Shown: positions 20,388 through 30,902 of the stretch, in pieces | Layout of the letters: the number at the start of each line of letters is the position of its first letter | Position numbering within the stretch: the first letter of the stretch is position 1 | Source of the DNA: [Empedobacter] haloabium | GTDB lineage: Bacteria; Pseudomonadota; Gammaproteobacteria; Burkholderiales; Burkholderiaceae_D | NCBI GenBank assembly: GCA_008011715.2 | Contig: CP136508.1 | Coordinates: 5,580,001-5,644,000 of the forward strand | Length of the DNA stretch: 64,000 bases | Direction: 5' to 3' | Translations under genes and position numbers: made by a program | Notes under the pieces: model-generated | Seen by the model: only the letters and a program-made list of their open reading frames with translations | Told to the model about the DNA's origin: nothing | The model's database searches: none

Positions 20388-22205
20388 CTATCGCATTCTC
20401 TGCAAAGAAACCAGGAATTTTTCGGCATTCTGGAAGCCGATCACCCGTGAGTCCGGTATTTCGCGCCCATCCGTACCAAACAGGATAATACCCGGTGGCC
20501 CGAACAGCCCAAAGCGTTTCAGCAGCGCCTTATCGGCATCGCTGTTTGCCGTCACGTCCGCCTGGATCAGGATCGTATTACCCAGCTTTTCCTTGACGGC
20601 CGGATCGACAAACGTCAGCTTTTCCATTTCCTTGCACGATACGCACCAATCGGCATAAAAATCCAGCATGACGGTTTTACCGCCCGTATTCGCAAGAATA
20701 TTGTCCAGCTCATCGACATTGGCGATCCGCTTGAATGCCAGCGGTGCCTCGGCATTACCACGCAAGTGCGCCAGCGGCGCCAGGGGATCGCGGCTGCCGG
20801 TGGCCACGCCGATCATCTGGCCTACACCCAGTAAAATCGCCAGCACCGCAACGGTTTTCGCCGCCCAGCCGTTTTTCTGACGGATCAGATAGGTACCGTA
20901 GCCGATACCCAATACAGCCCAGCCGGACATCTGCACGACCGGAGGCAATACCGGCGACACCAGCCACCATGCCATGGCCAGCAATAAAACACCAAAGAAG
21001 CGCTTTACGGCATCCATCCAGGCACCAGCACGCGGCAGCAGTGCACCGGCGGACAGCCCGACCAGCATCAGCGGCACGCTCATCCCCACCGCCATGGCAA
21101 ACAGCGCACTACCGCCGATCAGCACATTACGGGTCTGGCTGATGTACACCAACGCGCCGGCCAACGGGGCCGCCACGCATGGGCCCACGATCAAGGCGGA
21201 AATGGCTCCCATCGCAAAGACGCCGGCCAGCTTGCCGGCGGACTGGCGCCCCGAAGCGGCGGCCAGGCGGCTTTGCAGGGCGGACGGCACCTGCAGCTCG
21301 TACACCCCGAACATCGACAGTGCGAGCGCCGCCATCAACAAGCCGAAAGCGCCCAGTACCCAAGGATTCTGCAGCGCGGCCGCCAGGCCCTCTCCGATCA
21401 GCCCCGCCGCGATGCCCAGCGCCGTGTAGACGATCGCCATGCCCAACGCATAACTGCCCGACAACACGACGCCGCGCTTGCGCGTCGTGCCGCTGCCTTC
21501 GCCCACGATAATCGAGGACAGGATCGGCACCATCGGCAGCACACAAGGCGTGAACGACAGGCCCAAACCCAGCAGCAGGAACAGCGGTACGATGACCGCC
21601 AGCCGGCCGCCCTGCAACGCGCTGTCGATGCGGCCCAGCTCGCTTTGTGGCGCCGGCGGCGCGACGTCGGGCGGCGCTGCGACCGCCATCGACGCAGCTG
21701 GCGGCGCCGCGCTGCCTGGGCTCATTTGCAGGCTGAACGGGGCCGCGGCGGGCGCGGCAGCGGCCACGCCCACATCGCCCGGCGCGCCGCCCAGGCGTAC
21801 CGTCGCATCCTGCGGCGAATAGCACAGGCCCTTTTCGGAGCAGCCCTGGCCGGTTGCCGTCAGCGTGAACGGTCCGCTCGCCTCGACCGGCACCCGCATC
21901 ACGACGCTGCCGTGATAGGTCTCCACGTCCTTGGCAAATGTCTCGTCGTATTTCACCTTGCCGGGCGGGATCTGCGCGGCGCCCAGGCTGGCGCCCTGCG
22001 CACGGAACGCGAAGCGTTCGCGGTACATGTAGTAGCCGTCAGCGATCTTCCACGTCACTTCGACGGTCTTTGCGTCCGCCATGCGTGCGGACATCTGGAA
22101 GGCAATGTTCGGATCGAGGAATTCTTCGTCCGCCCGGGCGGGCGCGGCCGGCAGCAGGGCCAGCACGGCGGTCAGGACGGCAAACAGGCGCAGCAGGAAA
22201 GGCAT
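20388..22205 (-). CDS. dsbD: DsbD, thiol:disulfide interchange protein
   Basis: Moves electrons from cytosolic thioredoxin across the inner membrane to periplasmic reductases, including those needed for cytochrome c maturation. 605 residues from ATG 22205, after which a Sec signal ends near ARA. The N-terminal periplasmic domain has redox Cys122 and Cys128 (GCSEKGLCYSPQ). The membrane domain has about eight helices with cysteines in FTPCVLPMVP and GPCVAAPLAGAL. The C-terminal thioredoxin-like domain has WCVSC (Cys521 and Cys524). A frame open further upstream is non-homologous. It fits functionally with the ResB/CcsB and cytochrome genes upstream. Confidence 0.97.
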   Translation of the reverse strand: MPFLLRLFAVLTAVLALLPAAPARADEEFLDPNIAFQMSARMADAKTVEVTWKIADGYYMYRERFAFRAQGASLGAAQIPPGKVKYDETFAKDVETYHGSVVMRVPVEASGPFTLTATGQGCSEKGLCYSPQDATVRLGGAPGDVGVAAAAPAAAPFSLQMSPGSAAPPAASMAVAAPPDVAPPAPQSELGRIDSALQGGRLAVIVPLFLLLGLGLSFTPCVLPMVPILSSIIVGEGSGTTRKRGVVLSGSYALGMAIVYTALGIAAGLIGEGLAAALQNPWVLGAFGLLMAALALSMFGVYELQVPSALQSRLAAASGRQSAGKLAGVFAMGAISALIVGPCVAAPLAGALVYISQTRNVLIGGSALFAMAVGMSVPLMLVGLSAGALLPRAGAWMDAVKRFFGVLLLAMAWWLVSPVLPPVVQMSGWAVLGIGYGTYLIRQKNGWAAKTVAVLAILLGVGQMIGVATGSRDPLAPLAHLRGNAEAPLAFKRIANVDELDNILANTGGKTVMLDFYADWCVSCKEMEKLTFVDPAVKEKLGNTILIQADVTANSDADKALLKRFGLFGPPGIILFGTDGREIPDSRVIGFQNAEKFLVSLQRMR

Positions 22206-22283
22206 GTGATCTACTCGGCAAAAGGACAATCCGGGAGCATGGTACACCCGCTGCCGCCGGCAAGCGACTGTCAGGCCAAAACT

Positions 22284-22297
22284 CGGGACAGATCCCG
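22284..22297. repeat. Short CGGGACAGATCCCG dyad upstream of dsbD
   Basis: CGGGA and TCCCG flank CAGA. The sequence resembles the CCCGGGTCTGTCCCGG element at 11113. It may be a degenerate member of the dispersed palindromes; no regulatory role is shown. Confidence 0.35.
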
Positions 22298-22393
22298 GTT
22301 CTGCGGCAGTGGATGCATCGTCATGGTGCCGCAAGTGGGCCGCGCCGATTGTCTTCGTCTGTCGCAAAGATGTCGCAGCAAACATGCCGCACC

Positions 22394-22424
22394 AAAAGAA
22401 AAAGCCGGGCGGACCCGGCTTTTT
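22394..22424 (-). terminator. Terminator of the alpha ribosomal operon
   Basis: AAAAGCCGGG and CCCGGCTTTT form a 10-bp perfect stem around CGGA, with a T-rich tail on the minus strand, 18 bases after the rplQ stop. The symmetry also allows termination from the plus side. Confidence 0.85.
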
Positions 22425-22441
22425 CATGGAACGCTGATGAA

Positions 22442-22837
22442 TTACTCAGCGGTCGGTGCAGCTTCGACTTCGGTTGGTTCCGGACGGTCCAGCAGCTCGA
22501 CGTAAGCCATTGGAGCGTTGTCGCCAACACGGAAACCCATCTTCAGGATGCGCAGGTAGCCGCCGTTGCGGTTAGCGTAGCGCGGGCCCAGTTCGGCGAA
22601 CAGCTTCTGAACCATTTCACGATCACGCAGGCGGGCAAACGCCAGGCGCTTGTTTGCCAGGGTGTCGGTCTTGCCCAGGGTCAGGATCGGCTCGATCACG
22701 CGGCGCAGTTCTTTTGCCTTTGGCACGGTGGTCTTGATCGCTTCGTGACGCAGCAGCGAAACGGTCATGTTGCGCAGCATTGCCAGACGGTGGGACGAGG
22801 TACGGTTCAGTTTACGGAGGCCGTGACGGTGACGCAT
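22442..22837 (-). CDS. rplQ: 50S ribosomal protein L17
   Basis: 131-residue large-subunit protein near the exit tunnel. It begins [24 protein letters not shown], the conserved L17 N terminus; GGAAG lies 5-6 bases before this ATG, so the in-frame ATG 15 bases upstream is rejected. The C-terminal AAPTAE tail is an acidic extension. It is the last gene of the alpha operon, after rpoA, and is followed by a strong terminator. Confidence 0.97.
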   Translation of the reverse strand: MRHRHGLRKLNRTSSHRLAMLRNMTVSLLRHEAIKTTVPKAKELRRVIEPILTLGKTDTLANKRLAFARLRDREMVQKLFAELGPRYANRNGGYLRILKMGFRVGDNAPMAYVELLDRPEPTEVEAAPTAE

Positions 22838-22954
22838 GGTACTTCCTTTCAATGATGTTTATATCCGAGCTCTTCGATCGCCAAGCGTGAGCTAGGCGCG
22901 GGCCGGTTAGTAGGGAAAACGCCCGCCACGACATGTGGCCGGCGGTGGTGCAAA

Positions 22955-23932
22955 TTACTTCTCCAGACCTGCAGGCGGCCAGTTTTCCAGCTTCATGCCC
23001 AGGGTCAGGCCGCGCGATGCCAGCACTTCCTTGATCTCGTTCAGCGACTTGCGACCCAGGTTCGGGGTCTTCAGCAGTTCGTTTTCCGAACGCTGGATCA
23101 GATCGCCGATGTAGTAGATGTTTTCGGCTTTCAGGCAGTTCGCGGAACGGACGGTCAGTTCCAGGTCGTCCACCGGACGCAGCAGGATCGGATCGACCAG
23201 CGGCGCACGCGACGGTGCTTCGGCGGCGGCTTCCGTGCCTTCCAGCGCAGCGAACACGTTCAGCTGGTCGACCAGCACACGCGCCGACTGGCGGATCGCT
23301 TCTTCCGGCGTGATGACGCCGTTCGTTTCGATGTTGATGATCAGCTTGTCCAGGTCGGTACGCTGTTCCACACGTGCCGATTCGACAGCGTAGGAAACAC
23401 GGCGCACTGGCGAGAACGATGCGTCCAGGATGATGCGGCCGATCGTCTTGTTCGTGTCTTCCGACAGGCGACGCACGTTACCAGGCACGTAGCCGCGGCC
23501 CTTCTCGACCTTGATCTGCATGTCCAGCTTGCCACCGGCGGTCAGGTGAGCGATCACGTGATCCGGGTTGATCAGTTCCACGTCGTGCGGCAGGTCGATA
23601 TCCGATGCCAGCACGGCGCCTTCGCCTTCCTTCTTCAGGGTCAGCGTGACGGAATCGCGGTTGTGGACCTTGAAGACCACGCCCTTCAGGTTCAGCAGCA
23701 GGTCGACCACGTCTTCCTGCACGCCGTCCAGCGAGGAGTACTCGTGCACGACACCGGCGATGGTGACTTCGGTCGGCGCGTAGCCGATCATCGACGACAG
23801 CAGCACGCGACGCAGGGCGTTGCCCAGCGTGTGGCCGTAGCCGCGCTCGAACGGCTCCATCACGACTTTGGCGTGACCGGCGCCCAGGGCTTCGACGTCG
23901 ATGATACGTGGCTTCAACAAACTGTTTTGCAT
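22955..23932 (-). CDS. rpoA: RNA polymerase alpha subunit
   Basis: 325 residues. The N-terminal domain (about 1-230) dimerises and nucleates core assembly, with [16 protein letters not shown] near residue 35. A flexible linker ([15 protein letters not shown]) leads to the C-terminal domain that binds UP elements and activators, with the signature [44 protein letters not shown]. The Shine-Dalgarno AAAAGGA precedes the ATG by 8 bases. It lies between rpsD and rplQ as usual. Confidence 0.98.
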   Translation of the reverse strand: MQNSLLKPRIIDVEALGAGHAKVVMEPFERGYGHTLGNALRRVLLSSMIGYAPTEVTIAGVVHEYSSLDGVQEDVVDLLLNLKGVVFKVHNRDSVTLTLKKEGEGAVLASDIDLPHDVELINPDHVIAHLTAGGKLDMQIKVEKGRGYVPGNVRRLSEDTNKTIGRIILDASFSPVRRVSYAVESARVEQRTDLDKLIINIETNGVITPEEAIRQSARVLVDQLNVFAALEGTEAAAEAPSRAPLVDPILLRPVDDLELTVRSANCLKAENIYYIGDLIQRSENELLKTPNLGRKSLNEIKEVLASRGLTLGMKLENWPPAGLEK

Positions 23933-24065
23933 TGAAATGTCCTTTTCATTACCCTCGGCTCGTTACACCGATAAGGCTGATGGCATTAGTGAAAACGCCC
24001 GCTCGAATGAGCGGGCGGGTATTACGGGTGAACTAAGCGGTGTGCCAGCTCAACTGTTACTGCGA

Positions 24066-24689
24066 TTAACGCGAGTACAGTTCGACGATCAGCGATTCGT
24101 TGACGTCGTTGGCGATTTCGCTACGCTCTGGCAGGGACTTGAACGTGCCTTCCATTTTCTTGGAATCGACGGACACCCATGCCGGCATGCCGACTTGTTC
24201 GGCCAGCGACAGCGCTTCGACGATACGGGTCTGCTTCTTGGCCTTTTCGCGCACGGCGATGACGTCGCCGACTTTGACGGCGTAGGAAGCGATGTTCACG
24301 ACGTTGCCGTTCACGGTGAAGGCTTTGTGCGAGACCAGCTGACGCGCTTCAGCGCGGGTCGAGCCGAAGCCCATGCGGTAGGCGACGTTGTCCAGGCGGG
24401 TTTCCAGCAGGGACAGCAGGGTCTCACCGGTGTTGCCCTTGCGACGGTCGGCTTCGGCGAAGTAGCGGCGGAACTGACGTTCCAGGATGCCGTACATACG
24501 CTTGACCTTCTGCTTTTCGCGCAGCTGGTTGCCGTAGTCGGAGGTGCGGGCACCCGACTTGACGCCGTGCTGGCCTGGCTTGACGTCCAGTTTGCACTTG
24601 GAATCCAGCGAGCGGCGGGCGCTCTTCAGGAACAGGTCGGTGCCTTCACGGCGGGACAGTTTTGCTTTTGGTCCGATATAACGTGCCAC
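24066..24689 (-). CDS. rpsD: 30S ribosomal protein S4
   Basis: 207-residue primary 16S-binding protein and, in E. coli, the translational repressor of the alpha operon. It starts [33 protein letters not shown]; the S4 RNA-binding domain is [40 protein letters not shown] site precedes the ATG. Unusually, 306 bases separate it from rpsK, with a candidate promoter in the gap. Confidence 0.98.
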   Translation of the reverse strand: MARYIGPKAKLSRREGTDLFLKSARRSLDSKCKLDVKPGQHGVKSGARTSDYGNQLREKQKVKRMYGILERQFRRYFAEADRRKGNTGETLLSLLETRLDNVAYRMGFGSTRAEARQLVSHKAFTVNGNVVNIASYAVKVGDVIAVREKAKKQTRIVEALSLAEQVGMPAWVSVDSKKMEGTFKSLPERSEIANDVNESLIVELYSR

Positions 24690-24995
24690 GGTAATTTTCC
24701 TTAAATAATAAATGACGCCCCAGAATCCATCGACGCGCGCGTCGATACGACCAGGCGCTAGTCTGACCCTCTAATCCGTCAGACGGTGGCTCAACATTTG
24801 GGCCCGACCGTCAGCCCCGGGAGGCGACGAACAGGCAAAAATAGCCGGACAGTATAACCGTTTCCGATTTACTGTTCCAGCGATTTTTACATCAGGGCGA
24901 CGGTGGCCGGCCCACACCGGACCGGCCATTGTCTTGCTGTGCCGAAGATGCGTCTCGTACGCTAGGTACGAATCCAGCAATCCGAATCGGATTGC
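24690..24995 (-). other. 306-bp non-coding gap between rpsK and rpsD
   Basis: No coding frame with family similarity is seen here. On the minus strand the gap holds a palindrome next to the rpsK stop, a candidate sigma-70 promoter in the middle, and about 160 bases of leader before rpsD. It could contain an S4 autoregulatory target, but I cannot fold it reliably. Confidence 0.6.
24851..24879 (-). promoter_or_regulatory. Candidate internal promoter for rpsD-rpoA-rplQ
   Basis: On the minus strand TGGAAC (24874-24879) and TATACT (24851-24856) are 17 bases apart. The -10 is near consensus and the -35 is weak. It lies in the unusually long rpsK-rpsD gap and would let rpsD, rpoA and rplQ be transcribed separately from upstream ribosomal genes. 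Confidence 0.5.
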
Positions 24996-24996
24996 T
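24976..24996. repeat. 21-bp palindrome at the rpsK stop
   Basis: AGCAATCCGA and TCGGATTGCT flank a single A and reach into the rpsK stop codon. There is no T-run of terminator type. It may form a hairpin ending or processing the upstream spc-type transcript. Confidence 0.5.
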
Positions 24997-25400
24997 TAGA
25001 TACGACGACGCTTCGGAGGACGGCAACCGTTGTGCGGCACTGGCGTGACGTCCTGGATCTCGGTGATCTTGATACCCAGGTTGTTCAGTGCGCGAACAGC
25101 GGATTCACGGCCAGGACCTGGGCCCTTGATACGGACTTCCAGGTTCTTCACGCCGCATTCCTGAGCAACTTTACCAGCCGCTTCAGCAGCAACCTGCGCT
25201 GCGAACGGGGTCGACTTACGGGAGCCCTTGAAGCCGGCGCCGCCCGAAGTTGCCCACGACAGGGCGTTGCCCTGACGGTCGGTGATCGTGATGATCGTGT
25301 TGTTGAAGGAAGCGTGCACGTGGGCGATGCCTTCAGCGACGTTCTTTTTGACTTTCTTACGAACGCGCGCTGCTGCTGCGCTGCTTTGTTGCTTAGCCAT
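24996..25400 (-). CDS. rpsK: 30S ribosomal protein S11
   Basis: 134-residue platform protein of the small subunit that contacts the Shine-Dalgarno helix region. Landmarks are [40 protein letters not shown] and the C-terminal [23 protein letters not shown] lies 7 bases before the ATG. It is 14 bases downstream of rpsM. Confidence 0.98.
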   Translation of the reverse strand: MAKQQSSAAAARVRKKVKKNVAEGIAHVHASFNNTIITITDRQGNALSWATSGGAGFKGSRKSTPFAAQVAAEAAGKVAQECGVKNLEVRIKGPGPGRESAVRALNNLGIKITEIQDVTPVPHNGCRPPKRRRI

Positions 25401-25414
25401 AGTTGTTCCCTAGA

Positions 25415-25780
25415 TTATTTCTTCAGCGATTGAGCGGCTTTGCGCGGACCTTTGCGGGTACGAGCATTGGTACGGGTGCGCTGACCGCGGACCGGCAGGC
25501 CCTTACGGTGACGCATGCCGCGGTAGCAACCCAGATCCATCAGACGCTTGATGTTCATCGACAGTTCACGGCGCAGATCGCCTTCCACCACGAACTTGCC
25601 GATTTCGTCACGCAGCTTTTCCAGCTCGCTGTCGTCCAGGTCTTTGATCTTCTTGTTGGTCGGAACACCCGTCTGGGCGCAGATGAACTGCGCACGTGGG
25701 CGGCCCACGCCGTAGATTGCCGTCAGGCCGATCACGGTGTGCTGATGATTTGGGATGTTAACCCCTGCAATACGTGCCAT
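25415..25780 (-). CDS. rpsM: 30S ribosomal protein S13
   Basis: 121-residue head protein that forms bridges to the 50S subunit and contacts P-site tRNA. Start [27 protein letters not shown] terminus with [30 protein letters not shown] precedes the ATG by 7 bases. It follows rpmJ by 14 bases. Confidence 0.98.
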   Translation of the reverse strand: MARIAGVNIPNHQHTVIGLTAIYGVGRPRAQFICAQTGVPTNKKIKDLDDSELEKLRDEIGKFVVEGDLRRELSMNIKRLMDLGCYRGMRHRKGLPVRGQRTRTNARTRKGPRKAAQSLKK

Positions 25781-25794
25781 TCGTTATTCCTCGA

Positions 25795-25908
25795 TTAACC
25801 TTGACGCTGTTTGTGACGCGGTTCGACGCAGATAACACGAACGACGCCCTTGCGCTTGATGATCTTGCAGTTGCGGCAGATCCGCTTGACTGAAGCGTTA
25901 ACTTTCAT
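25795..25908 (-). CDS. rpmJ: 50S ribosomal protein L36
   Basis: Very short (37 residues) large-subunit protein: [20 protein letters not shown] and then [17 protein letters not shown]. It is the zinc-binding form, with Cys11, Cys14, Cys27 and His32 as ligands. AAGAGAG precedes the ATG. It sits between infA and rpsM, a usual place for this gene in betaproteobacteria. Confidence 0.97.
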   Translation of the reverse strand: MKVNASVKRICRNCKIIKRKGVVRVICVEPRHKQRQG

Positions 25909-25943
25909 TTTTGCACTCTCTTCTTGGATTCGATTACTTAAAA

Positions 25944-26162
25944 TTACTTGGTCCGGAACACGATACGAGCCCGGGACAGGTCGTACGGCGTCAACTCCAC
26001 CGTCACCTTGTCGCCAGGGAGAATGCGGATATAGTTCATCCGCATTTTACCCGAAATGTGGCCGAGTACCACGTGGCCGTTTTCCAGCTTTACTCGAAAT
26101 GTTGCATTCGGCAGATTCTCCAGAATCTCGCCCTGCATCTGTATGACGTCGTCTTTTGCCAT
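25944..26162 (-). CDS. infA: Translation initiation factor IF-1
   Basis: 72-residue OB-fold factor that binds the 30S A site with IF-2 and IF-3. Sequence [20 protein letters not shown] through [32 protein letters not shown] to the C-terminal [13 protein letters not shown]. It is located between secY and rpmJ, as is common in betaproteobacteria. Confidence 0.97.
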   Translation of the reverse strand: MAKDDVIQMQGEILENLPNATFRVKLENGHVVLGHISGKMRMNYIRILPGDKVTVELTPYDLSRARIVFRTK

Positions 26163-26176
26163 GTTGACCTGTTCGC

Positions 26177-27511
26177 TTAGCGGGTCGGAATGCCGCCCTT
26201 GAAGTTTGCCTTGCGCAGCAGGGATTCATATTGCTGCGACATCACGTAGTTCTGGACCTGGGCCATGAAGTCCATGGTCACAACCACAATAATCAACAGA
26301 GAAGTACCACCGAATACGAAGGATACTTTCCACTGGGCTTGCATAAACTCCGGCAGCAAACACACCAGGGTGATGTAGACGGCGCCAGCCAGGGTCAATC
26401 GGGTCAGGATCTTGTCGATGTAACGGGCAGTCTGCTCACCGGGACGAATCCCTGGCACAAAGGCCCCGCTCTTCTTCAAGTTGTCCGCAGTCTCCTTGCT
26501 GTTGAACACCAGTGCGGTGTAGAAGAAGCAGAAGAACACGATTGCCACGGCATACAGCAATGCATGGATAGGCTCGCCTGGGCTCAGCGATGCAGCCAGA
26601 TCTTTCAGGAAGCGCACAACAGGGTTGCTGTTGTCCGCGCCACGCGAGAACCAGTCCACGATAGTGGCCGGGAACAAGATAATCGACGATGCGAAGATCG
26701 GCGGGATCACGCCTGCCATGTTCAGCTTCAGCGGCAGGTGGCTGGTTTGCCCACCGTAGATCTTGTTACCGACCTGACGTTTGGCATAATTCACCAGGAT
26801 CTTGCGCTGGCCACGTTCCACGAACACCACCGCATAGGTCACGGCTGCGACCAGGATGACGATGATGATGGCGGAGATCGCGCTGATCGCACCGGTCGAC
26901 ACCTGGGTGAACAAGCCACCCAGCGCGCCCGGCAGACCGGCTGCGATACCGGCAAAGATGATGATCGAGATGCCGTTACCGAGACCGCGCTCGGTAATCT
27001 GCTCACCCAACCACATCACGAACATGGTGCCGGTCAGCAGCGTCACGATGGACGTGAAGCGGAAGGCCAGACCGGGATCGAGCACCAGGCCAGGCTGGGC
27101 TTCCAGCGCGACCGAGATGCCGAATGCCTGGAACAGGGCCAGGAACACGGTGGCGTAACGGGTGTACTGGGTGATCTTGCGACGACCCGACTCCCCTTCC
27201 TTCTTCAGTGCTTCCATCTGCGGCGAAACGATCGACACCAGCTGCATGATGATCGAGGCCGAGATGTAGGGCGTAATGCCCAACGCAAACACCGTGAAGC
27301 GCGACAGGGCGCCGCCGGAGAACATGTTGAACATGCCCAGCAGTCCACCCTCCTGCGACTTGAACAGTGCGGCCAGCTGTACCGGGTCGACTCCCGGCAC
27401 CGGGACGTGCGCCCCGATGCGGTAGACTACCAGAGCGCCCAGCAAAAACCACAGACGGCCCCAAGGGAACCCGGCTGCGGCACTTTTAGCAAGCTGCGGA
27501 TTAGTCGCCAA
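26177..27511 (-). CDS. secY: SecY, protein translocase channel subunit
   Basis: 444-residue, ten-helix pore of the SecYEG translocon. It begins [40 protein letters not shown]. Landmarks: the plug region after [48 protein letters not shown] text as [19 protein letters not shown], and the C-terminal [20 protein letters not shown]. It lies downstream of rplO in the spc operon, ahead of infA. Confidence 0.98.
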   Translation of the reverse strand: MATNPQLAKSAAAGFPWGRLWFLLGALVVYRIGAHVPVPGVDPVQLAALFKSQEGGLLGMFNMFSGGALSRFTVFALGITPYISASIIMQLVSIVSPQMEALKKEGESGRRKITQYTRYATVFLALFQAFGISVALEAQPGLVLDPGLAFRFTSIVTLLTGTMFVMWLGEQITERGLGNGISIIIFAGIAAGLPGALGGLFTQVSTGAISAISAIIIVILVAAVTYAVVFVERGQRKILVNYAKRQVGNKIYGGQTSHLPLKLNMAGVIPPIFASSIILFPATIVDWFSRGADNSNPVVRFLKDLAASLSPGEPIHALLYAVAIVFFCFFYTALVFNSKETADNLKKSGAFVPGIRPGEQTARYIDKILTRLTLAGAVYITLVCLLPEFMQAQWKVSFVFGGTSLLIIVVVTMDFMAQVQNYVMSQQYESLLRKANFKGGIPTR

Positions 27512-27538
27512 TTTTCGCTCCGTTCAAGCTTAAGCGTC

Positions 27539-27970
27539 TCAGGCTACCGAGCCGCCGGCCGCTTCGATGGCCGCTTTCGCGCCGGCGGTCACTTTCAGGC
27601 CCTTGATGGTAACGGCCTTGGTGATTTCACCGGATGCGATCACGCGCACGTCGCGCGCCAGCACTGGCAGTACGCCAGCCTGCTTCAGGACCAGCACGTC
27701 GACTTCGCTGACCGCCAGGGCGTTCAGGTCGGACAGGCGCACTTCGGCCTTGAAGGTGGCGTTCAGCGATTTGAAGCCGCGCTTTGGCAGACGGCGCTGC
27801 AGAGGCATCTGACCGCCTTCGAAGCCGACTTTGTGGAAGCCGCCCGAACGCGATTTCTGACCTTTGTGACCACGGCCGGCAGTCTTGCCCAGGCCGGAGC
27901 CGATACCGCGGCCAACGCGGCGCTTAGCGTGCTTCGCGCCTTCGGCTGGTTGAATGGTATTCAATTCCAT
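27539..27970 (-). CDS. rplO: 50S ribosomal protein L15
   Basis: 143-residue large-subunit assembly protein. The basic Gly-rich N terminus ([32 protein letters not shown]) threads into 23S rRNA; a globular domain follows ([30 protein letters not shown]). GGAG stands six bases before the ATG. It lies between rpmD and secY. Confidence 0.98.
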   Translation of the reverse strand: MELNTIQPAEGAKHAKRRVGRGIGSGLGKTAGRGHKGQKSRSGGFHKVGFEGGQMPLQRRLPKRGFKSLNATFKAEVRLSDLNALAVSEVDVLVLKQAGVLPVLARDVRVIASGEITKAVTIKGLKVTAGAKAAIEAAGGSVA

Positions 27971-27997
27971 TGTGTTCTCCAGATCGTAAGCCGGGGC

Positions 27998-28174
27998 TTA
28001 CGACACGACTTTAACGAGGTAGGCGACCTTGGTGATCATGCCGCGTACCGATGGCGTGTCCTGCAGCTCGGAAACCGAGTTGACACGACGCAGGCCCAGG
28101 CCACGCACGGTTGCGCGGTGGTCTTGACGGGTGCCGATCAGGCCCTTCACCAGTTTGACTTTGATAGTGCTCAT
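27998..28174 (-). CDS. rpmD: 50S ribosomal protein L30
   Basis: 58-residue protein starting [41 protein letters not shown] in the L30 pattern. Two in-frame ATGs are six bases apart; AGAGG directly abuts the first but stands six bases from the second, so I place the start at 28174. It lies between rpsE and rplO. Confidence 0.95.
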   Translation of the reverse strand: MSTIKVKLVKGLIGTRQDHRATVRGLGLRRVNSVSELQDTPSVRGMITKVAYLVKVVS

Positions 28175-28184
28175 GGTCATCCTC

Positions 28185-28703
28185 TTAAGCCAGAATGTCT
28201 TCCACCGACTTGCCGCGTTTCGCAGCGATGTCAGCAGGAGTGCTCATTTTCGACAGGCCGTCCAGGGTGGCGCGCACCAGGTTGTACGGGTTGTTCGAAC
28301 CGGTGGATTTCGCCACCACGTCCGTCACGCCCATCACCTCGAAGATTGCGCGCATTGCGCCACCGGCGATGACGCCGGTACCTGGCTTGGCCGGGCTCAT
28401 CATGACGCGCGATGCGCCGTGGCGGCCGGTTACCGAGTGCTGCAGGGTACCGTTCTTCAGAGGCACCTTGATCAGGTTGCGACGGGCTTCTTCCATTGCC
28501 TTCTGCACACCGACCGGTACTTCCTTCGACTTGCCCTTGCCCATGCCGATGCGGCCATCGCCGTCACCAACCACGGTCAGCGCCGCGAAGCCCATGATCC
28601 GACCACCCTTGACCACTTTGGTCACGCGGTTGATCGCGATCATTTTTTCGCGCATGCCATCATCCGGCTTGTCGCTTTGCATTTTTGCTTGCATTTTTGC
28701 CAT
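28185..28703 (-). CDS. rpsE: 30S ribosomal protein S5
   Basis: 172-residue protein involved in decoding accuracy and helicase activity of the mRNA entry site. It has a double-stranded RNA-binding N-terminal part ([46 protein letters not shown]) and a C-terminal domain with [31 protein letters not shown] precedes the ATG by 7 bases. It follows rplR. Confidence 0.98.
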   Translation of the reverse strand: MAKMQAKMQSDKPDDGMREKMIAINRVTKVVKGGRIMGFAALTVVGDGDGRIGMGKGKSKEVPVGVQKAMEEARRNLIKVPLKNGTLQHSVTGRHGASRVMMSPAKPGTGVIAGGAMRAIFEVMGVTDVVAKSTGSNNPYNLVRATLDGLSKMSTPADIAAKRGKSVEDILA

Positions 28704-28713
28704 GATCGTACCC

Positions 28714-29076
28714 TTAGAACTTCAGACCGGCTTCACGCGCGGCTTCTGCCAGCGCCTTCACACGGCCGTGGTAACGGAAACCGGAGCGGTCGAACGCGAC
28801 TTCGGTGATTCCTGCTTTCAGTGCCTTTTCAGCGACGCGCTTGCCAACCAGGGCTGCAGCGGCGGCGTTGCCACCCTTGCCCGATTTGCCGGCCAGTTCC
28901 GCGCGAACTTCTGCTTCCACGGTCGACGCCGAAACCAGAACTTTAGCGTCCGGGCTGATCAGGTTCGCGTAAATGTGCAGGTTGGTGCGGTGGACCGACA
29001 GGCGGTTCACTTTCAATTGCGCGATCTTGATGCGGGTTTGACGTCCGCGGCGCAGACGAGATTCTTTTTTGTCCAT
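28714..29076 (-). CDS. rplR: 50S ribosomal protein L18
   Basis: 120-residue 5S rRNA-binding protein. Start [41 protein letters not shown]; the C-terminal [26 protein letters not shown] is a hallmark. AGGGG lies six bases before the ATG. It lies between rplF and rpsE. Confidence 0.98.
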   Translation of the reverse strand: MDKKESRLRRGRQTRIKIAQLKVNRLSVHRTNLHIYANLISPDAKVLVSASTVEAEVRAELAGKSGKGGNAAAAALVGKRVAEKALKAGITEVAFDRSGFRYHGRVKALAEAAREAGLKF

Positions 29077-29089
29077 CGTCAGCCCCTAA

Positions 29090-29623
29090 TTACTTCTTCT
29101 TGGTTTCTTTAAGCTTAACCACTTCGTCCACATAGCGGACGCCCTTGCCCTTGTAAGGCTCAGGGGAGCGGTAAGCGCGCACTTCAGCGGCGACCTGGCC
29201 AACCTTTTGACGATCGATGCCCTTGATCAGGACTTCGGTCGGCGTCGGGGTAGCGACGGTCACGCCTGCTGGCATGTCGTGTACGACAGGGTGGGAGAAG
29301 CCCAGGGACAGGTTCAGCTTGTCGCCTTGTGCTTGCGCCTTGTAACCCACGCCGACCAGGGACAGCTTCTTCTCGAAGCCCTTGGTGACGCCGGTGACCA
29401 TGTTGTTCACCAGGGCGCGCAGCGTGCCGGACATGGCGTTCGCTTCGCGGCTGTCGTTGGCCACGTCGAACGTCAGCGTGCCATTGTTGTTTTCAACTTT
29501 GACCAGGCCGTTCAGGCTCTGGGTCAGGGTGCCCAGCGGGCCCTTGACGGTGATCGCTTGCGCGGAGATGGCGACTTCGGCGCCAGCCGGCACGGCGATC
29601 GGCATTTTAGCTACTCGAGACAT
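29090..29623 (-). CDS. rplF: 50S ribosomal protein L6
   Basis: 177-residue protein near the factor-binding stalk base, with two similar domains. It begins [33 protein letters not shown]; the second domain ends with [30 protein letters not shown] precedes the ATG by six bases. It follows rpsH in the spc operon. Confidence 0.98.
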   Translation of the reverse strand: MSRVAKMPIAVPAGAEVAISAQAITVKGPLGTLTQSLNGLVKVENNNGTLTFDVANDSREANAMSGTLRALVNNMVTGVTKGFEKKLSLVGVGYKAQAQGDKLNLSLGFSHPVVHDMPAGVTVATPTPTEVLIKGIDRQKVGQVAAEVRAYRSPEPYKGKGVRYVDEVVKLKETKKK

Positions 29624-29633
29624 GTGTTACTCC

Positions 29634-30029
29634 TTAAGCCACGAAGCAGATGACTTCGCCACCGACACCGGTAGCGCGCGCTTTGCGGTCGGTCATGACG
29701 CCTTGCGGAGTCGACACGATGGCCACGCCCAGACCGTTCATGACGGTTGGAATCTCATCCTTGCCCTTGTAGACGCGCAGGCCCGGACGGGACACGCGCT
29801 CGAGGCGCTCGATGACAGGACGGCCCACATAATATTTCAAACCGATCTTCAGTTCCGACTTGCCTTCGTTCGAAGACACGGCGAAATCTTCAATGTAACC
29901 CTCGTCCTTCAGGACGTTGGCAATCGCTACTTTGACTTTCGACGATGGCATGGCCACGGTCGCTTTTTGCACGCCTTGGGCGTTGCGAATGCGGGTCAGC
30001 ATATCGGCGATAGGATCGCTCATACTCAT
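29634..30029 (-). CDS. rpsH: 30S ribosomal protein S8
   Basis: 131-residue 16S central-domain binder; in E. coli it represses the spc operon by binding the rplE leader. Start [21 protein letters not shown] terminus [26 protein letters not shown] precedes the first ATG by 8 bases. It lies between rpsN and rplF. Confidence 0.98.
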   Translation of the reverse strand: MSMSDPIADMLTRIRNAQGVQKATVAMPSSKVKVAIANVLKDEGYIEDFAVSSNEGKSELKIGLKYYVGRPVIERLERVSRPGLRVYKGKDEIPTVMNGLGVAIVSTPQGVMTDRKARATGVGGEVICFVA

Positions 30030-30043
30030 TGCTTATTCTCCTA

Positions 30044-30349
30044 TTACCAGCTGGCTTTAGTCATACCGGGAATCTCACCACGCATGGCGAATTCACGGAG
30101 TTTGATACGGCCCAGACCGAATTTACGGAAGGTGCCGCGTGGACGACCGGTCATGGCGCAGCGGTTGCGCTGGCGGGTCGGGTTCGCGTTGCGTGGCAGG
30201 GCCTGCAGTTTCAGGCGGGCTTCGTAACGCTCTTCTTCCGACTTGGACTGGTCATCGATGATGGCCTTCAGAGCGGCGCGCTTGGCGGCGAATTTTTCCA
30301 CCAGGTCAGCACGCTTCTGTTCACGGTTAATCAGTGCGAGTTTTGCCAT
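30044..30349 (-). CDS. rpsN: 30S ribosomal protein S14 (zinc-free form)
   Basis: 101 residues: [20 protein letters not shown] with the C-terminal [41 protein letters not shown]. It has a single cysteine and so is the long, zinc-independent form of S14, unlike the zinc-type L36 in the same cluster. It lies between rplE and rpsH. Confidence 0.98.
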   Translation of the reverse strand: MAKLALINREQKRADLVEKFAAKRAALKAIIDDQSKSEEERYEARLKLQALPRNANPTRQRNRCAMTGRPRGTFRKFGLGRIKLREFAMRGEIPGMTKASW

Positions 30350-30356
30350 GATCGTT

Positions 30357-30896
30357 TTAGTTCCTGAACGGGAATTTGAATGCGGCGAGCAGAGCTTTCG
30401 CTTCGTCGTCGGTCTTGGCGGTCGTGGTGATCGAGATGTTCATGCCACGCAGCGCGTCGATCTTGTCGTACTCGATTTCCGGGAAGATGATCTGCTCTTT
30501 GACGCCGATGTTGTAGTTGCCGCGACCATCGAACGAACGGCCGGACACGCCACGGAAGTCGCGCACGCGCGGCAGGGCCACGGTGATGAAGCGATCCAGG
30601 AATTCATACATACGGGCGCCGCGCAGGGTCACCATCGTACCGATCGGGTAGCCTTCGCGGATCTTGAAACCGGCGATAGCTTTACGGGCCTTGGTCACGA
30701 CAGGCTTCTGGCCGGCGATCTTCGTCAGGTCGCCAACAGCGTGCTCGATAACTTTCTTGTCGGCCACGGCTTCCGAGAGACCCATGTTCAGGGTGATCTT
30801 GGTCAGGCGAGGCACTTCCATTACCGACTTGTAACCGAATTTCTCGGTCAGTTCGGCAACGACCTTGTCTTTGTACAGTTGTTGCAGACGGGCCAT
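30357..30896 (-). CDS. rplE: 50S ribosomal protein L5
   Basis: 179-residue 5S rRNA-binding protein of the central protuberance. Landmarks: [60 protein letters not shown] and [24 protein letters not shown]. It follows rplX by six bases in the spc operon. Confidence 0.98.
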   Translation of the reverse strand: MARLQQLYKDKVVAELTEKFGYKSVMEVPRLTKITLNMGLSEAVADKKVIEHAVGDLTKIAGQKPVVTKARKAIAGFKIREGYPIGTMVTLRGARMYEFLDRFITVALPRVRDFRGVSGRSFDGRGNYNIGVKEQIIFPEIEYDKIDALRGMNISITTTAKTDDEAKALLAAFKFPFRN

Positions 30897-30902
30897 TTCT
30901 GA

